A DNA stretch of 64,000 nucleotides from Mesonia aquimarina. GTDB lineage: Bacteria; Bacteroidota; Bacteroidia; Flavobacteriales; Flavobacteriaceae. Where the stretch lies: the NCBI RefSeq assembly GCF_003667275.1, contig NZ_RCNV01000012.1, positions 44,257 to 108,256 of the forward strand. The letters run 5' to 3'. Positions 9,976 through 18,557 of the stretch are shown piece by piece. Position 1 is the first letter of the stretch. Every line of letters starts with the position of its first letter. The translations under genes were made by a program, and so were the position numbers. The notes beneath the pieces are model-generated. The model was not told the origin of the DNA and did no database searches. It saw only the letters and a list, made by a program, of their open reading frames with translations.

Positions 9976-10791
9976 ATGAAAAACCTGTTGTTAATTTTAA
10001 CTCTACTATTAAGCACATTCATGAGTTTTTCTCAAGGAAGAATAGATGGTTTTTATAAAGAAAAAGGAGATGTAAGTTTTGTATTAGGCGGTGGTTTTGA
10101 AGATAGCAAAGATTATTTTGCAGGAACGGATAAAAAAGAGCTTAGTCGAGATATTTATTATACTAACTTGTATTTTGCTTACGGAATTTTAAACGATTTT
10201 GATGTGAGTGTTTCACTTCCATTTATTGTCAGTAAAAACGAGCGTAGCTTTCAAGATATTTCTATTTTTTTAAAGTATCGCTTGTATAAAAAACAATTTG
10301 CAAATAGTAAACTTCAGTTTAGTATTGGTGGAGGTTTTTCTACCAACGTAAGCGATTATAACTTAGGGACTTTGTATGATATTGGTCAACAAGCTAGTAT
10401 TTTTGAGTCTCGAGCTCTAGTTCATTACAAACATAATAGCGGTTGGTTTTCAACCTTTCAAAGTGGCTTTTCTTATAAACTAGAAGAAGTTCCTAATTCA
10501 TTTCCCTTAGTTTTTAAAGTAGGAAGAGCTCTACCTAACTGGTATTATGAAGCTTTTTATGATTATCAATATTCTTTTGGTGGCATTGATTATCTAGGAA
10601 CACCGCCGCCTCAAAATTTTAAAGAATTTGGAGTAAATTATCATAAAGTCGGCGCTACACTTTATAGAACATTTACCAAAAACATAGGTGTTTATATTAC
10701 CTATTCTTATATTTTGAAAGGAAGAAATGTATTTCAAGGACCAACTTATGGTTTAGGGCTTGTTTATAATCTTAAAACTAACAATAACTAA
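9976..10791 (+). CDS. Outer-membrane beta-barrel (transporter-like) protein
   Basis: The 271-residue protein has a Sec signal peptide (MKNLLLILTLLLSTFMSFSQ) and then alternating hydrophobic and polar strands rich in Tyr, Phe and Gly typical of a small outer-membrane barrel, ending in a strand with LGLVYNLK. I do not recognise a characterised family beyond generic outer-membrane transporter or meta-pathway-like barrels. An upstream in-frame ATG at 9967 would add only MIF; the ATG at 9976 gives the more usual MKN start and sits right after a hairpin. Lying between two pentein hydrolases, it may import a guanidino substrate, but that is only a guess from position. Confidence 0.7.
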   Translation: MKNLLLILTLLLSTFMSFSQGRIDGFYKEKGDVSFVLGGGFEDSKDYFAGTDKKELSRDIYYTNLYFAYGILNDFDVSVSLPFIVSKNERSFQDISIFLKYRLYKKQFANSKLQFSIGGGFSTNVSDYNLGTLYDIGQQASIFESRALVHYKHNSGWFSTFQSGFSYKLEEVPNSFPLVFKVGRALPNWYYEAFYDYQYSFGGIDYLGTPPPQNFKEFGVNYHKVGATLYRTFTKNIGVYITYSYILKGRNVFQGPTYGLGLVYNLKTNNN

Positions 10792-10835
10792 TTCAAATTA
10801 ATAAAATAAAGGATTAGTTAGCGTCTTAGATTTCT

Positions 10836-10843
10836 TATTTTTG
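10836..10843 (+). promoter_or_regulatory. Candidate -7 promoter element for ctlX
   Basis: TATTTTTG matches TAnnTTTG, 32 bases before the ATG at 10876. No clear -33 element. Confidence 0.5.
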
Positions 10844-10875
10844 CATAGAATTTAATCTCTTATTAACTCGTAGTT

Positions 10876-11811
10876 ATGCAACAAATTACCAATACTATAT
10901 TAATGATTAGACCGGTAGCCTTTAGGATGAATGAAGAAACTGCTGTCAATAATTATTTTCAGAAATCAATAGCGGAAGAAAATGAAGCGATTACCAAAAA
11001 AGCACAAGAAGAATTTGATGCTTTTGTTAGCAAATTGCGTAAAGTTGGAGTAGAGGTAATTGTAGTTGATGACATTAAAGAAAATAATACACCGGACTCT
11101 ATTTTCCCTAATAATTGGGTTTCTTTTCACGAAAATGGAAATGTAGCTTTGTATCCAATGTTTGCTAAAAATAGACGTCCTGAGCGTCGTGAAGATATTT
11201 TAGCAACTTTAGAAGAAAAAGGTTTTCAGATAAAAAATATAGTAGATTATACTACTGCGGAAGAAGAAGAAGTTTATTTAGAGGGAACCGGAAGTCTATT
11301 GTTAGATCGCGCCAATGAAAAAGCATATTGCGCATTATCTGATCGAGCAGATGAAGCTTTAGTGATAGAGTTTTGTGAAGAGTTTGAATACATGCCAATT
11401 ATTTTTACGGCTAATCAAACGGTAAATGGAGAACGAAAAGCAATTTATCATACCAATGTGATGATGTGTTTAGCAGAAGATTTTGTAGTAATTTGTCTGG
11501 ATACAATTGACGATAAAAAAGAGCGTAAAACAATTGTAAAAATCTTAAAGGAAGACGGTAAAGAAATTATAACTATTTCTGAAGACCAAATGCACGAGTT
11601 TGCCGGGAATATGTTACAAGTAGAAGGTGCTTTTCAGAAAAAATACTTGGTAATGAGTGAACGTGCACATCAAAGTTTAACGGCAGATCAAGTTGCTAAA
11701 ATAGAAAAGCACTGTGAGATTTTAAGCAGTAATTTGCATACTATAGAAACCCTTGGTGGCGGAAGTGCCCGTTGTATGATGGCCGAAGTGTTTTTGCCAA
11801 AAGAGGATTAA
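10876..11811 (+). CDS. ctlX: Citrulline utilization hydrolase CtlX family (arginine deiminase-related)
   Basis: The 311-residue pentein-fold protein starts MQQITNTILMIRPVAF and contains the family signature FPNNWVSFH (about 77-85), EGTGSLLLDR (about 138-147), YHTNVMMC with the catalytic His (about 193-200) and GGGSARCMMAEVFLP with the nucleophilic Cys near the end. The Francisella member is implicated in citrulline use, releasing ammonia, and flavobacterial genomes usually carry one. It has its own promoter-like element and is convergent with the SDR gene downstream, 5 bases apart. Substrate assignment is from family knowledge only. Confidence 0.85.
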   Translation: MQQITNTILMIRPVAFRMNEETAVNNYFQKSIAEENEAITKKAQEEFDAFVSKLRKVGVEVIVVDDIKENNTPDSIFPNNWVSFHENGNVALYPMFAKNRRPERREDILATLEEKGFQIKNIVDYTTAEEEEVYLEGTGSLLLDRANEKAYCALSDRADEALVIEFCEEFEYMPIIFTANQTVNGERKAIYHTNVMMCLAEDFVVICLDTIDDKKERKTIVKILKEDGKEIITISEDQMHEFAGNMLQVEGAFQKKYLVMSERAHQSLTADQVAKIEKHCEILSSNLHTIETLGGGSARCMMAEVFLPKED

Positions 11812-11816
11812 ATAAA

Positions 11817-13244
11817 TTAATCTTCTTTTGCAATTTCATTTAGCATTCCTTTAAAAATAAAATAATGAAACGGGAGCATACTATACCAGTATGCTCTTCC
11901 GGCTAAACCTCTAGGTCTAAAAGTTGCTGTTTGATGAATGATATTTTCTTCATCTATACAAAACTCTAACCAAGCTTCTCCGGGAACGCGCATTTCGGCA
12001 AATAAAAGAAGACGTTTTTTTTCTTTATCAGCTAAGAGAACACGCCAAAAGTCTAACGAATCTCCTGTATTAATTTTATTGGCATGTGTTCTTCCTCTTC
12101 GTAAACCAACGCCTCCAAATAATTTGTCAAGAAAACCTCTGAATCTCCATAACGAATTTCCATAGTACCATCCATTTTCACCACCTATACTCCAAATTTT
12201 TTCAAGTGATTTTTCGGGATTTTCAGCCTTTTGCTGTTGATTATCTTTTATGCAACCATGGGAAGGTACTTTTACGTATTTATTGAGATCTTTTCTAAAA
12301 CGTCCGCTTACTTTAGAATCTTTCCAGCTGGAAATAACCTGATTTTGTTCAATTTTATCAAAAGCTAGTTTAATGGCTTCTGTATATGAAATAGGCTGAA
12401 TGTTCAGCATTTTTTGAAGTCGATTATCTTTAGAAACTACTTCTACCTTCATACTGTCAACCAAATTTGAAGCTAATTTATAAGAAGTAGAGGTTACAAA
12501 ATATAGCCAATACGAAGATAATTTTGGGGATAAAAAAGGAACTCCTACAATGTGCAATTGTAAACCACGAATGTTAGAATACGAAAGCATCATTTTTTTG
12601 TAAGTTAAAATTTCGGGGCCGGCAATATCAAAATTTTCATCGTAACATTTTTCGTTGTCTAGAACTCCCATTAAAAACTGAAGTACATCTCTAATAGCAA
12701 TGGGTTGTGTTTTGGTGTTTACCCAGCGAGGTGTAATCATAAAGGGAAGTTTTTCACAGAGATCCCGAATAATTTCAAAAGAAGAACTCCCTGAACCAAC
12801 TATAATTCCGGCTTGTAAACAAGTAAGATGAAAGCTTCCTTTAGAAAGAATTTGACCAACTTTTTCTCGTGAACTTAGATGTTTAGAGCTTACTTTATCA
12901 TTTGTCATTCCAGTTAAAAAGATGACTTGTTTTATTGATGTTTCAGCAACATATGTATTAAAATTTTTAGCTGCCTGTGCTTCTTTTTCATCAAAATCTG
13001 ATGTAGATGAGGTCATAGAATGGATGAGGTAGTAGGCAGCATCAATATCTTTAGGTAAAATATCTTGCTCAACTTTTTTTAAAAAGTCAATTTCTACAAT
13101 TTCTATCTTTTCTAAGGTTTCTTTATCAACAGAAAGTCTGTCGGCGCTTCTTACTGCGCAAACTACTTGATGATTCATCTCTAAAAGAAGAGGAAGTAAA
13201 CGCATACCGATATAACCGTTTGCTCCCGTCAATAAAATTTTCAT
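11817..13244 (-). CDS. SDR-family NAD(P)-binding protein with DUF2867 domain
   Basis: The 475-residue protein has an N-terminal Rossmann fold of the extended/atypical SDR type (GANGYIGMRLLPLL at residues 7-20) through about residue 295, followed by a DUF2867 domain (about 320-475) with the typical GGENGWYYG, RRGRTHANKINTGDSLDFWRV-type region and a C-terminal RGLAGRAYWY. The family is a predicted nucleotide-sugar or quinone-like oxidoreductase of unknown substrate. It is transcribed alone. Length is normal for the two-domain form. Confidence 0.85.
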   Translation of the reverse strand: MKILLTGANGYIGMRLLPLLLEMNHQVVCAVRSADRLSVDKETLEKIEIVEIDFLKKVEQDILPKDIDAAYYLIHSMTSSTSDFDEKEAQAAKNFNTYVAETSIKQVIFLTGMTNDKVSSKHLSSREKVGQILSKGSFHLTCLQAGIIVGSGSSSFEIIRDLCEKLPFMITPRWVNTKTQPIAIRDVLQFLMGVLDNEKCYDENFDIAGPEILTYKKMMLSYSNIRGLQLHIVGVPFLSPKLSSYWLYFVTSTSYKLASNLVDSMKVEVVSKDNRLQKMLNIQPISYTEAIKLAFDKIEQNQVISSWKDSKVSGRFRKDLNKYVKVPSHGCIKDNQQQKAENPEKSLEKIWSIGGENGWYYGNSLWRFRGFLDKLFGGVGLRRGRTHANKINTGDSLDFWRVLLADKEKKRLLLFAEMRVPGEAWLEFCIDEENIIHQTATFRPRGLAGRAYWYSMLPFHYFIFKGMLNEIAKED

Positions 13245-13316
13245 AGCATTATTTTACTTGAATTTACAGTAAAATATTTATATTTCCATAGAATAAAATT
13301 TATTGTTGCTTAGAAA

Positions 13317-13520
13317 ATGAAAAACACATTAAAAGTTGTTTTGTTACTGGTGGGGAGCGGACTTATTTTGTATGGTTTGTACACGCTTTTTTTTCCACAT
13401 ATTTCTTTACAAAACGGAACCGATAAAGTTGCTGCAGATCAAGATAATATGCAATCTTTTGCTATGATTTGCCTTGGCGTTTTATCATTTATTGGTGGTG
13501 TTGCTTTTAAGAAAAGGTAA
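13317..13520 (+). CDS. Small two-helix membrane protein (DUF3185-like)
   Basis: A 67-residue protein with two hydrophobic segments, residues 6-27 (VVLLLVGSGLILYGLYTLFF) and about 48-64, joined by a polar loop, and a basic end (FKKR). The arrangement resembles the DUF3185 group of small inner-membrane proteins, but I am not certain of that family. It lies alone between the divergent SDR gene and the convergent marC gene, whose stop is 1 base away. Confidence 0.6.
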   Translation: MKNTLKVVLLLVGSGLILYGLYTLFFPHISLQNGTDKVAADQDNMQSFAMICLGVLSFIGGVAFKKR

Positions 13521-13521
13521 T

Positions 13522-14154
13522 TTAAGCAAACGCAATTCCTAAAACCGTCATTATAGAAGAGCTGATATATTCTATCCCGATAGCGATAACAATAAAACCG
13601 ATTATTCTAGATATGGCGTTAATCCCCGAGGCTCCCAAATATTTTACAATAAAATGAGCACTTTTTAGCATCAAAAAAGTAGCGGTACAAGTAAGTGCAA
13701 TTGCTAATACAATAACAAGTCGGTCTAAAATTAAATGATGGTCTTCTTGTAAACCTATTAATAATGAAATTGCTCCCGGACCGGCAAGCATAGGGATGGC
13801 AAGAGGAGTGAGCGAAACACCGTCGCGTTCTTTTACATCGTTCTTTACTTTTTCACGATCCATTCCTTTGTGTTTATTGAACGATCCTGTTAATAAAGCA
13901 AATCCGGATGAAACAATAATTAATCCACCGGCAATTCGTAGAGATTCAATACTAATTCCGAAGAAATTTAAGATGTACTTTCCGGTAAAAAAAGCGATTG
14001 ATAAAATTACAAAGGTATTAATTGCTGCTAATAATGAGGTTTTAGAACGTTCTGCTGAAGAGTCTTCTTTTGTTAATCCTACAAATACAGGAACCGTTCC
14101 TAAAGGGTTAATTACCGAGAATAAAGCGGCAAAAACATAAATAAATAAATCCAT
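13522..14154 (-). CDS. MarC family integral membrane protein
   Basis: The protein has about six transmembrane segments, FSVINPLGTVPVFVGLT near the N terminus and a second half starting SLTPLAIPMLAGPGA, the internal pseudo-repeat typical of MarC/UPF0056. MarC proteins are inner-membrane proteins of unknown transport function; the old link to antibiotic resistance was not upheld. I choose the ATG at 14154 (MDLFIYVF, 210 residues) over an in-frame TTG at 14169. Confidence 0.9.
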   Translation of the reverse strand: MDLFIYVFAALFSVINPLGTVPVFVGLTKEDSSAERSKTSLLAAINTFVILSIAFFTGKYILNFFGISIESLRIAGGLIIVSSGFALLTGSFNKHKGMDREKVKNDVKERDGVSLTPLAIPMLAGPGAISLLIGLQEDHHLILDRLVIVLAIALTCTATFLMLKSAHFIVKYLGASGINAISRIIGFIVIAIGIEYISSSIMTVLGIAFA

Positions 14155-14166
14155 TAGTTTTTGCGG

Positions 14167-14174
14167 CAAATATG
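14167..14174 (-). promoter_or_regulatory. Weak -7 promoter-like element for marC
   Basis: On the minus strand the sequence reads CATATTTG, one mismatch from TAnnTTTG, 12 bases before the marC ATG. Weak evidence. Confidence 0.3.
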
Positions 14175-14260
14175 ATCTGAAATCTATAGCTAAACGTAAG
14201 TTTTAATTTAAATGAATGTTACTCAATTATTAAAAAGAAACTATAAAAAAGCCCGAATGT

Positions 14261-14686
14261 TTATAAATTGTTTTTGGAAGATGTCCAATGATCTGCTTTG
14301 TAGTTGGTAAGCTTTTTCATAAAATTATGTATGCGTTTAGAATCGGCTTTAATTTTAATAAAATAATGGTCACGATAAATAGAATATTCTTCTGCTTTTC
14401 CTTTATAGAGTTTTAATTTATAAAAAGGAATTACAAGAGCATACGTTTCTAAAAGCGATCTAAACGTAACAATAATGCCGTCGGGGCGCATTTCTATTCC
14501 GCAAGTATTAATGTATTTGTCAAGAATAAGTAAGTTGTGAATTTCTATACTTGTAGTAGTAATAAATAATTTGCCACTACCAATTCCGCCTAATTTTATA
14601 CGTTCCATTAGAGTAAAAGGCTTACCGACTTCAGCATTTATTTTTTCTTTTATTTCAGGCTTATTATAAGAAACGTTGAGTAGCAT
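14261..14686 (-). CDS. Hypothetical protein, 141 residues
   Basis: I do not recognise this protein. It has no signal peptide or membrane segment and is rich in beta-prone stretches (GKLFITTTSIEIHNLLIL, GIIVTFRSLLETYALVIPFYKLKLY) ending in a helical segment (IHNFMKKLTNYKADHW), which would suit a small PH-like fold; that is a guess. It starts 12 bases after the stop of the thioredoxin-like gene on the same strand, so the two are probably one transcript. Confidence 0.65.
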   Translation of the reverse strand: MLLNVSYNKPEIKEKINAEVGKPFTLMERIKLGGIGSGKLFITTTSIEIHNLLILDKYINTCGIEMRPDGIIVTFRSLLETYALVIPFYKLKLYKGKAEEYSIYRDHYFIKIKADSKRIHNFMKKLTNYKADHWTSSKNNL

Positions 14687-14698
14687 CGTAAATTTAAA

Positions 14699-15139
14699 TT
14701 ATTCTTGGGTAAAAATTTTACCTAAGTTAATAAACTCAATTGGACTTTTGAACCCAGAAATGCGGTTTAATATTCTCCCATTTCCACCATCCAAATAAAG
14801 TAAAGTTGGATAACTTTGGAGACCAATACTTTTTGCAATCTCAGCGCCTTCACCTTTTTCTCCATTAAGAGCTAAACTGATATATTCTTTATTATAGAAG
14901 TTGCCAACATTTTCGTTACGCAAGGTTTTTTTCTTTAATGATTTACAGACGCCACACCAATTGGCGTACAGGTAAATAAATACCAGTTTTTTCTCTTTTT
15001 TGGCTTTTTCTAAAGCTTCTTGATAAGTGCCATTATAAAAATCAATTCCTCTTTTTGTAGTTGAAGCGGAATTAGTAAAGCTGTAAAAAGTAAGCGATAA
15101 AACTAAGGTTGAAATAATTGTTTTTAGCGATAAATTCAT
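14699..15139 (-). CDS. Secreted thioredoxin-family protein
   Basis: The 146-residue protein has a signal peptide (residues 1 to about 25, ending near FTNSAS) and a thioredoxin fold with the redox motif WCGVCK (about residues 61-66) and the cis-proline in YPT (about 114). The sequence around KLVFIYLYANWCGVC resembles the C-terminal domain of DsbD and periplasmic thiol-disulfide proteins. It probably acts in the periplasm on protein thiols. It leads a two-gene unit with the 141-residue hypothetical gene. Confidence 0.85.
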   Translation of the reverse strand: MNLSLKTIISTLVLSLTFYSFTNSASTTKRGIDFYNGTYQEALEKAKKEKKLVFIYLYANWCGVCKSLKKKTLRNENVGNFYNKEYISLALNGEKGEGAEIAKSIGLQSYPTLLYLDGGNGRILNRISGFKSPIEFINLGKIFTQE

Positions 15140-15350
15140 TGTTCTATATTAGAAACTTTTTCAGTAATATATTGCATCAAAAAGCTAACCAAAAAAAGGT
15201 ATATAAATTTACAAGTTAATTGGCTGATTAACAATTAAACAGTATTCTGTTAGGAATCAATTTTTTAAAGTTGATTTTTCCCTGATAAAAGATGGTAGTT
15301 TTTTAAAAAGGAAAGCCAAGCTAGAAGCTAGTCAACTCTAATTTTTAAAT

Positions 15351-15358
15351 TATCTTTG
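15351..15358 (+). promoter_or_regulatory. Candidate -7 promoter element for argS
   Basis: TATCTTTG matches TAnnTTTG, 20 bases before the argS ATG. The preceding 200 bases between the divergent genes hold no other feature I can support. Confidence 0.5.
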
Positions 15359-15377
15359 TGCTTCAAATTTTTCATCC

Positions 15378-17504
15378 ATGAATATTCAGGAAACACTTAC
15401 ACAGAAAGTAAACGAAGCAGTAGAGAAACTTCATTCAGCAAGTATAGACCACGTAGAGTTTCAAGCCACGCGCAAAGAATTTGCGGGCGATATTACGGTG
15501 GTTATTTTCCCGATGTTACGGCAAGTAAAAACGAATCCTGTAGTTTTAGGTGAAGCCATCGGAAACTATTTGAAAGAAAATGTAACGGAGGTTGCTGATT
15601 TTAATGTCGTAAAAGGTTTTCTAAATATTGTTTTAAGTGATAATTATTTTCTGAAAAGTTTTAACAACATTAAAGACGATACAAATTACGGAAGCATAAA
15701 AACCGATGAAAATTCACCAAAAATCATGGTAGAATATTCATCGCCAAATACTAATAAGCCGCTTCATTTAGGCCATATCAGAAATAATTTATTAGGCTAT
15801 TCTGTAGCTGAAATTTTAAAAGCTGCCGGTAATACCGTTTACAAAACCCAAATTATTAATGACCGTGGAATACATATTTGCAAAAGTATGGTCGCATGGA
15901 GAGATTTATCTCCAAGAGATAAAAATGGAGAAAGAGAAACACCACAGTCTAGAAATATAAAAGGGGATAAATTTGTAGGTGAATATTATGTGAAATTTGA
16001 TAAAGAATTTAAATATCAACTGAATGAAATTATTGGGGATGTAGTAAATAAAATTAATTCAGCTTTGAATAAAAGTATAGAGAATCAGGAATTTAATATT
16101 TATAAAGCAATTAAAAATTCTGAAATATCTGAAGAGTATTTTGATGCTATTGGTAAGTCTGTCAAAGAGTTTTATGGATTTGATAATTTAATCTCTGAAA
16201 AAGAAATAGAATCGTTGCCGTATTCAAATTTAGATTATATTTTCATTGAACAAGGTGAAAAAATTGAAAAGATAAAATCTTCAAGAGATAAATTTGTGGA
16301 AATATTTGGTGATTTATATCTAAATAAATCTGCAAAAGAAAAGTTTTCAGAAAAAGATATCAGAAAAGTAAAAGCCCTATTAGATAAAAACTTCACTAAT
16401 GTTGTTCCAATTCTTTTAGAAGCCCAAAAAATGTTACAACTGTGGGAAGCCGGCGATGAAGACGTAGTGGCACTTTGGAAAAAAATGAACCAGTGGGTTT
16501 ATGATGGTTTTAAAGAAACCTATCGAGAATTGGGCGTAGATTTCGATAAAAATTATTACGAAAGCGATACTTATTTATTAGGAAAAGAAGTGGTTAACGA
16601 TGGACTTGAAAAAGGAGTTTTTTACCGAAAAGAAGATGGCAGCGTTTGGATAGATTTAACTGATGAAGGCTTAGATGAAAAAATTGTATTACGAGCCGAC
16701 GGAACCGCGGTTTATATGACGCAAGATATCGGAACCGCAATTCAGCGGGTTAAAGATTTCGATATTAACGGAATGGTCTACACTGTTGGTAATGAACAAG
16801 ATTATCATTTTAAAGTTTTATTCTTGATTCTGAAAAAATTAGGTTTTGAATGGGCAAATCATTTGTATCATTTAAGTTACGGAATGGTAGATTTACCAAG
16901 CGGAAAAATGAAGAGTAGAGAAGGAACTGTTGTAGATGCAGATGATTTGATAAAAGAAATGACTAAAACCGCTCAAGAAATTTCTGAAGAATTAGGAAAA
17001 CTAGATGGTTATACCGAAGAAGAAAAAGAAAAGTTGTATAAAACCATCGGTCTCGGAGCATTAAAATATTATATTTTAAAAGTCGATCCCAAAAAACGAA
17101 TTTTATTTAACCCGGAAGAGTCGGTAGATTTTCAAGGAAATACAGGTCCGTTTATTCAGTATACGTATGCTAGAATTCAATCCATTTTAAGAAAAGCAAC
17201 TTTCAATTATCAAGAAGACATTCAATCATATAATTTACACGAGAAAGAGCGAGAATTAATTAAACAATTACAACTTTTTCCAGAACAAGTTCAGCAAGCT
17301 GCGGCACAACACAGTCCGGCTTTAATTGCAAATTACACCTATGATTTGGTAAAAGAATTTAATTCCTTCTATCAAAATGTAAGTATTCTGGGTGTAGATA
17401 ATCAAGAAGAAAAAATTTTTAGAGTTCAATTAGCAAAAACTGTAGCTAATACCATAAAAAGTGCTTTTGAATTATTAGGAATAGATGTACCTGAACAGAT
17501 GTAA
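15378..17504 (+). CDS. argS: Arginine--tRNA ligase with a large internal insertion
   Basis: The class I synthetase charges tRNA-Arg with arginine. The N-terminal tRNA-recognition domain (about 1-110), the HIGH-type signature HLGH (residues 130-133), NDRGIHICKSM, the KMSKS-type loop GKMKSREGT (near residue 510) and the C-terminal anticodon-binding domain (about 590-708) are intact. At 708 residues it is about 115 longer than the usual flavobacterial ArgS of about 590. The excess lies between GEYYVKFDKEF (about 201-211) and the conserved PILLEAQKMLQLWEAGD (about 344-360). The frame is open throughout and all flanking motifs are correct, so it is probably a functional protein with an insert rather than a broken gene. 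Confidence 0.95.
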   Translation: MNIQETLTQKVNEAVEKLHSASIDHVEFQATRKEFAGDITVVIFPMLRQVKTNPVVLGEAIGNYLKENVTEVADFNVVKGFLNIVLSDNYFLKSFNNIKDDTNYGSIKTDENSPKIMVEYSSPNTNKPLHLGHIRNNLLGYSVAEILKAAGNTVYKTQIINDRGIHICKSMVAWRDLSPRDKNGERETPQSRNIKGDKFVGEYYVKFDKEFKYQLNEIIGDVVNKINSALNKSIENQEFNIYKAIKNSEISEEYFDAIGKSVKEFYGFDNLISEKEIESLPYSNLDYIFIEQGEKIEKIKSSRDKFVEIFGDLYLNKSAKEKFSEKDIRKVKALLDKNFTNVVPILLEAQKMLQLWEAGDEDVVALWKKMNQWVYDGFKETYRELGVDFDKNYYESDTYLLGKEVVNDGLEKGVFYRKEDGSVWIDLTDEGLDEKIVLRADGTAVYMTQDIGTAIQRVKDFDINGMVYTVGNEQDYHFKVLFLILKKLGFEWANHLYHLSYGMVDLPSGKMKSREGTVVDADDLIKEMTKTAQEISEELGKLDGYTEEEKEKLYKTIGLGALKYYILKVDPKKRILFNPEESVDFQGNTGPFIQYTYARIQSILRKATFNYQEDIQSYNLHEKERELIKQLQLFPEQVQQAAAQHSPALIANYTYDLVKEFNSFYQNVSILGVDNQEEKIFRVQLAKTVANTIKSAFELLGIDVPEQM
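16023..16403 (+). other. In-frame insertion in the argS catalytic domain
   Basis: Residues of about 216-342 of ArgS replace what is normally a linker of about 15-20 residues in the catalytic domain. The insert is rich in Asn, Ile, Lys and Glu, reads like a mostly helical segment, is more AT-rich than its surroundings and has no recognisable intein or transposon motif. Limits are approximate because they rest on recalled family alignments. Confidence 0.6.
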
Positions 17505-17514
17505 GATAAAAGGT

Positions 17515-18483
17515 TTAATGTAAAGGGCGGCGTTTAATCATTCCGCCTTTTGTATCTTTTACCGGTGTCATTACCACAAACGCATTAGAATCTATTTTTA
17601 AGATTTCAGTATTTAATCGGTTAAGTTCTAGGCGAGTGATAACGGTATAAATAATATCTAATCGGTCGTCGCCTTGTGCGTGTTTTACACCGCGTTCACC
17701 TTTATAAACTGTTACGCCACGACGCATTTTATTGATGATCATTTCTCGAATTTCATCACTATGGACTGAAACTATATTTACAGCTATGTATTCTTCAATT
17801 CCTTCAACAACAAAATCGAGTGTTTTAGAGGCAGCGAAATAAGTAATCATAGAATATAAAGCGGCTTCAATAGAAAGTAACCACGCTGCAGTAGAGAAAA
17901 TTATAACGTTTATAGCAATAATAATATCACCAATGGTAACGCCAAATTTTCTACTCAAATAAATTGCTAAAACCTCTGTACCATCAATTACAGCACCGCC
18001 TCTTACTGAAAAACCAATTCCTGCGCCTAAAAAAAATCCGCCAAAAACAGCTACCAATAATTTATCATCGGTAACTTCAGGAAAATGAACATTTGCAATA
18101 ACTAAGGCCAATATACCAATAGCAATAGCGGTTTTTACGGCAAATTGTTTTCCTACAATATTAAAACCAAGTAAAACAAAAGGAATGTTGACAATTAAAA
18201 TTAGCCAGTATAAAGGTAAATCTGTTAGTCCGGAAGAAAGTAAAGCAATTCCTGTAGCACCACCATCAATAAAATTATTGGGTAATAAAAAACTTTCTAA
18301 GCCAAAGGCAGCAGAAAAAATTCCGCAAAGAATAAATAAAATCTCTTTTACTAATTGTAATATAGATATTTTGAATTTTCTAAACGCTTTCGCAAACCTA
18401 AACTCAGAAACTGTTGCGCCAGGTTTAATATCATCTTCGGTTAAAATAAACCGATTTACAATTTTTCGCCAAAAGTTATTCAT
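17515..18483 (-). CDS. YitT family membrane protein (DUF2179)
   Basis: The 322-residue protein has an N-terminal cytoplasmic stretch of about 40 residues, five or six transmembrane segments (about 45-215) with the conserved FLLPNNFIDGGATGIALL and GGAVIDGTEVLAIYLSRK, and a C-terminal soluble DUF2179 domain with RRGVTVYKGERG and DIIYTVITRLEL. Function of the family is not settled; some members are linked to transport. It is convergent with argS, 10 bases apart, and transcribed alone. Confidence 0.9.
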   Translation of the reverse strand: MNNFWRKIVNRFILTEDDIKPGATVSEFRFAKAFRKFKISILQLVKEILFILCGIFSAAFGLESFLLPNNFIDGGATGIALLSSGLTDLPLYWLILIVNIPFVLLGFNIVGKQFAVKTAIAIGILALVIANVHFPEVTDDKLLVAVFGGFFLGAGIGFSVRGGAVIDGTEVLAIYLSRKFGVTIGDIIIAINVIIFSTAAWLLSIEAALYSMITYFAASKTLDFVVEGIEEYIAVNIVSVHSDEIREMIINKMRRGVTVYKGERGVKHAQGDDRLDIIYTVITRLELNRLNTEILKIDSNAFVVMTPVKDTKGGMIKRRPLH

Positions 18484-18506
18484 TACAGAGAAAATATTTC
18501 TTGCAC

Positions 18507-18514
18507 CGAAGATA
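18507..18514 (-). promoter_or_regulatory. Weak -7 promoter-like element for the YitT gene
   Basis: The minus strand reads TATCTTCG, one mismatch from TAnnTTTG, 23 bases before the ATG at 18483. Confidence 0.3.
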
Positions 18515-18557
18515 GATATTTAAAATGAAAGATAACACTTACAAAACTATTGTAAAC

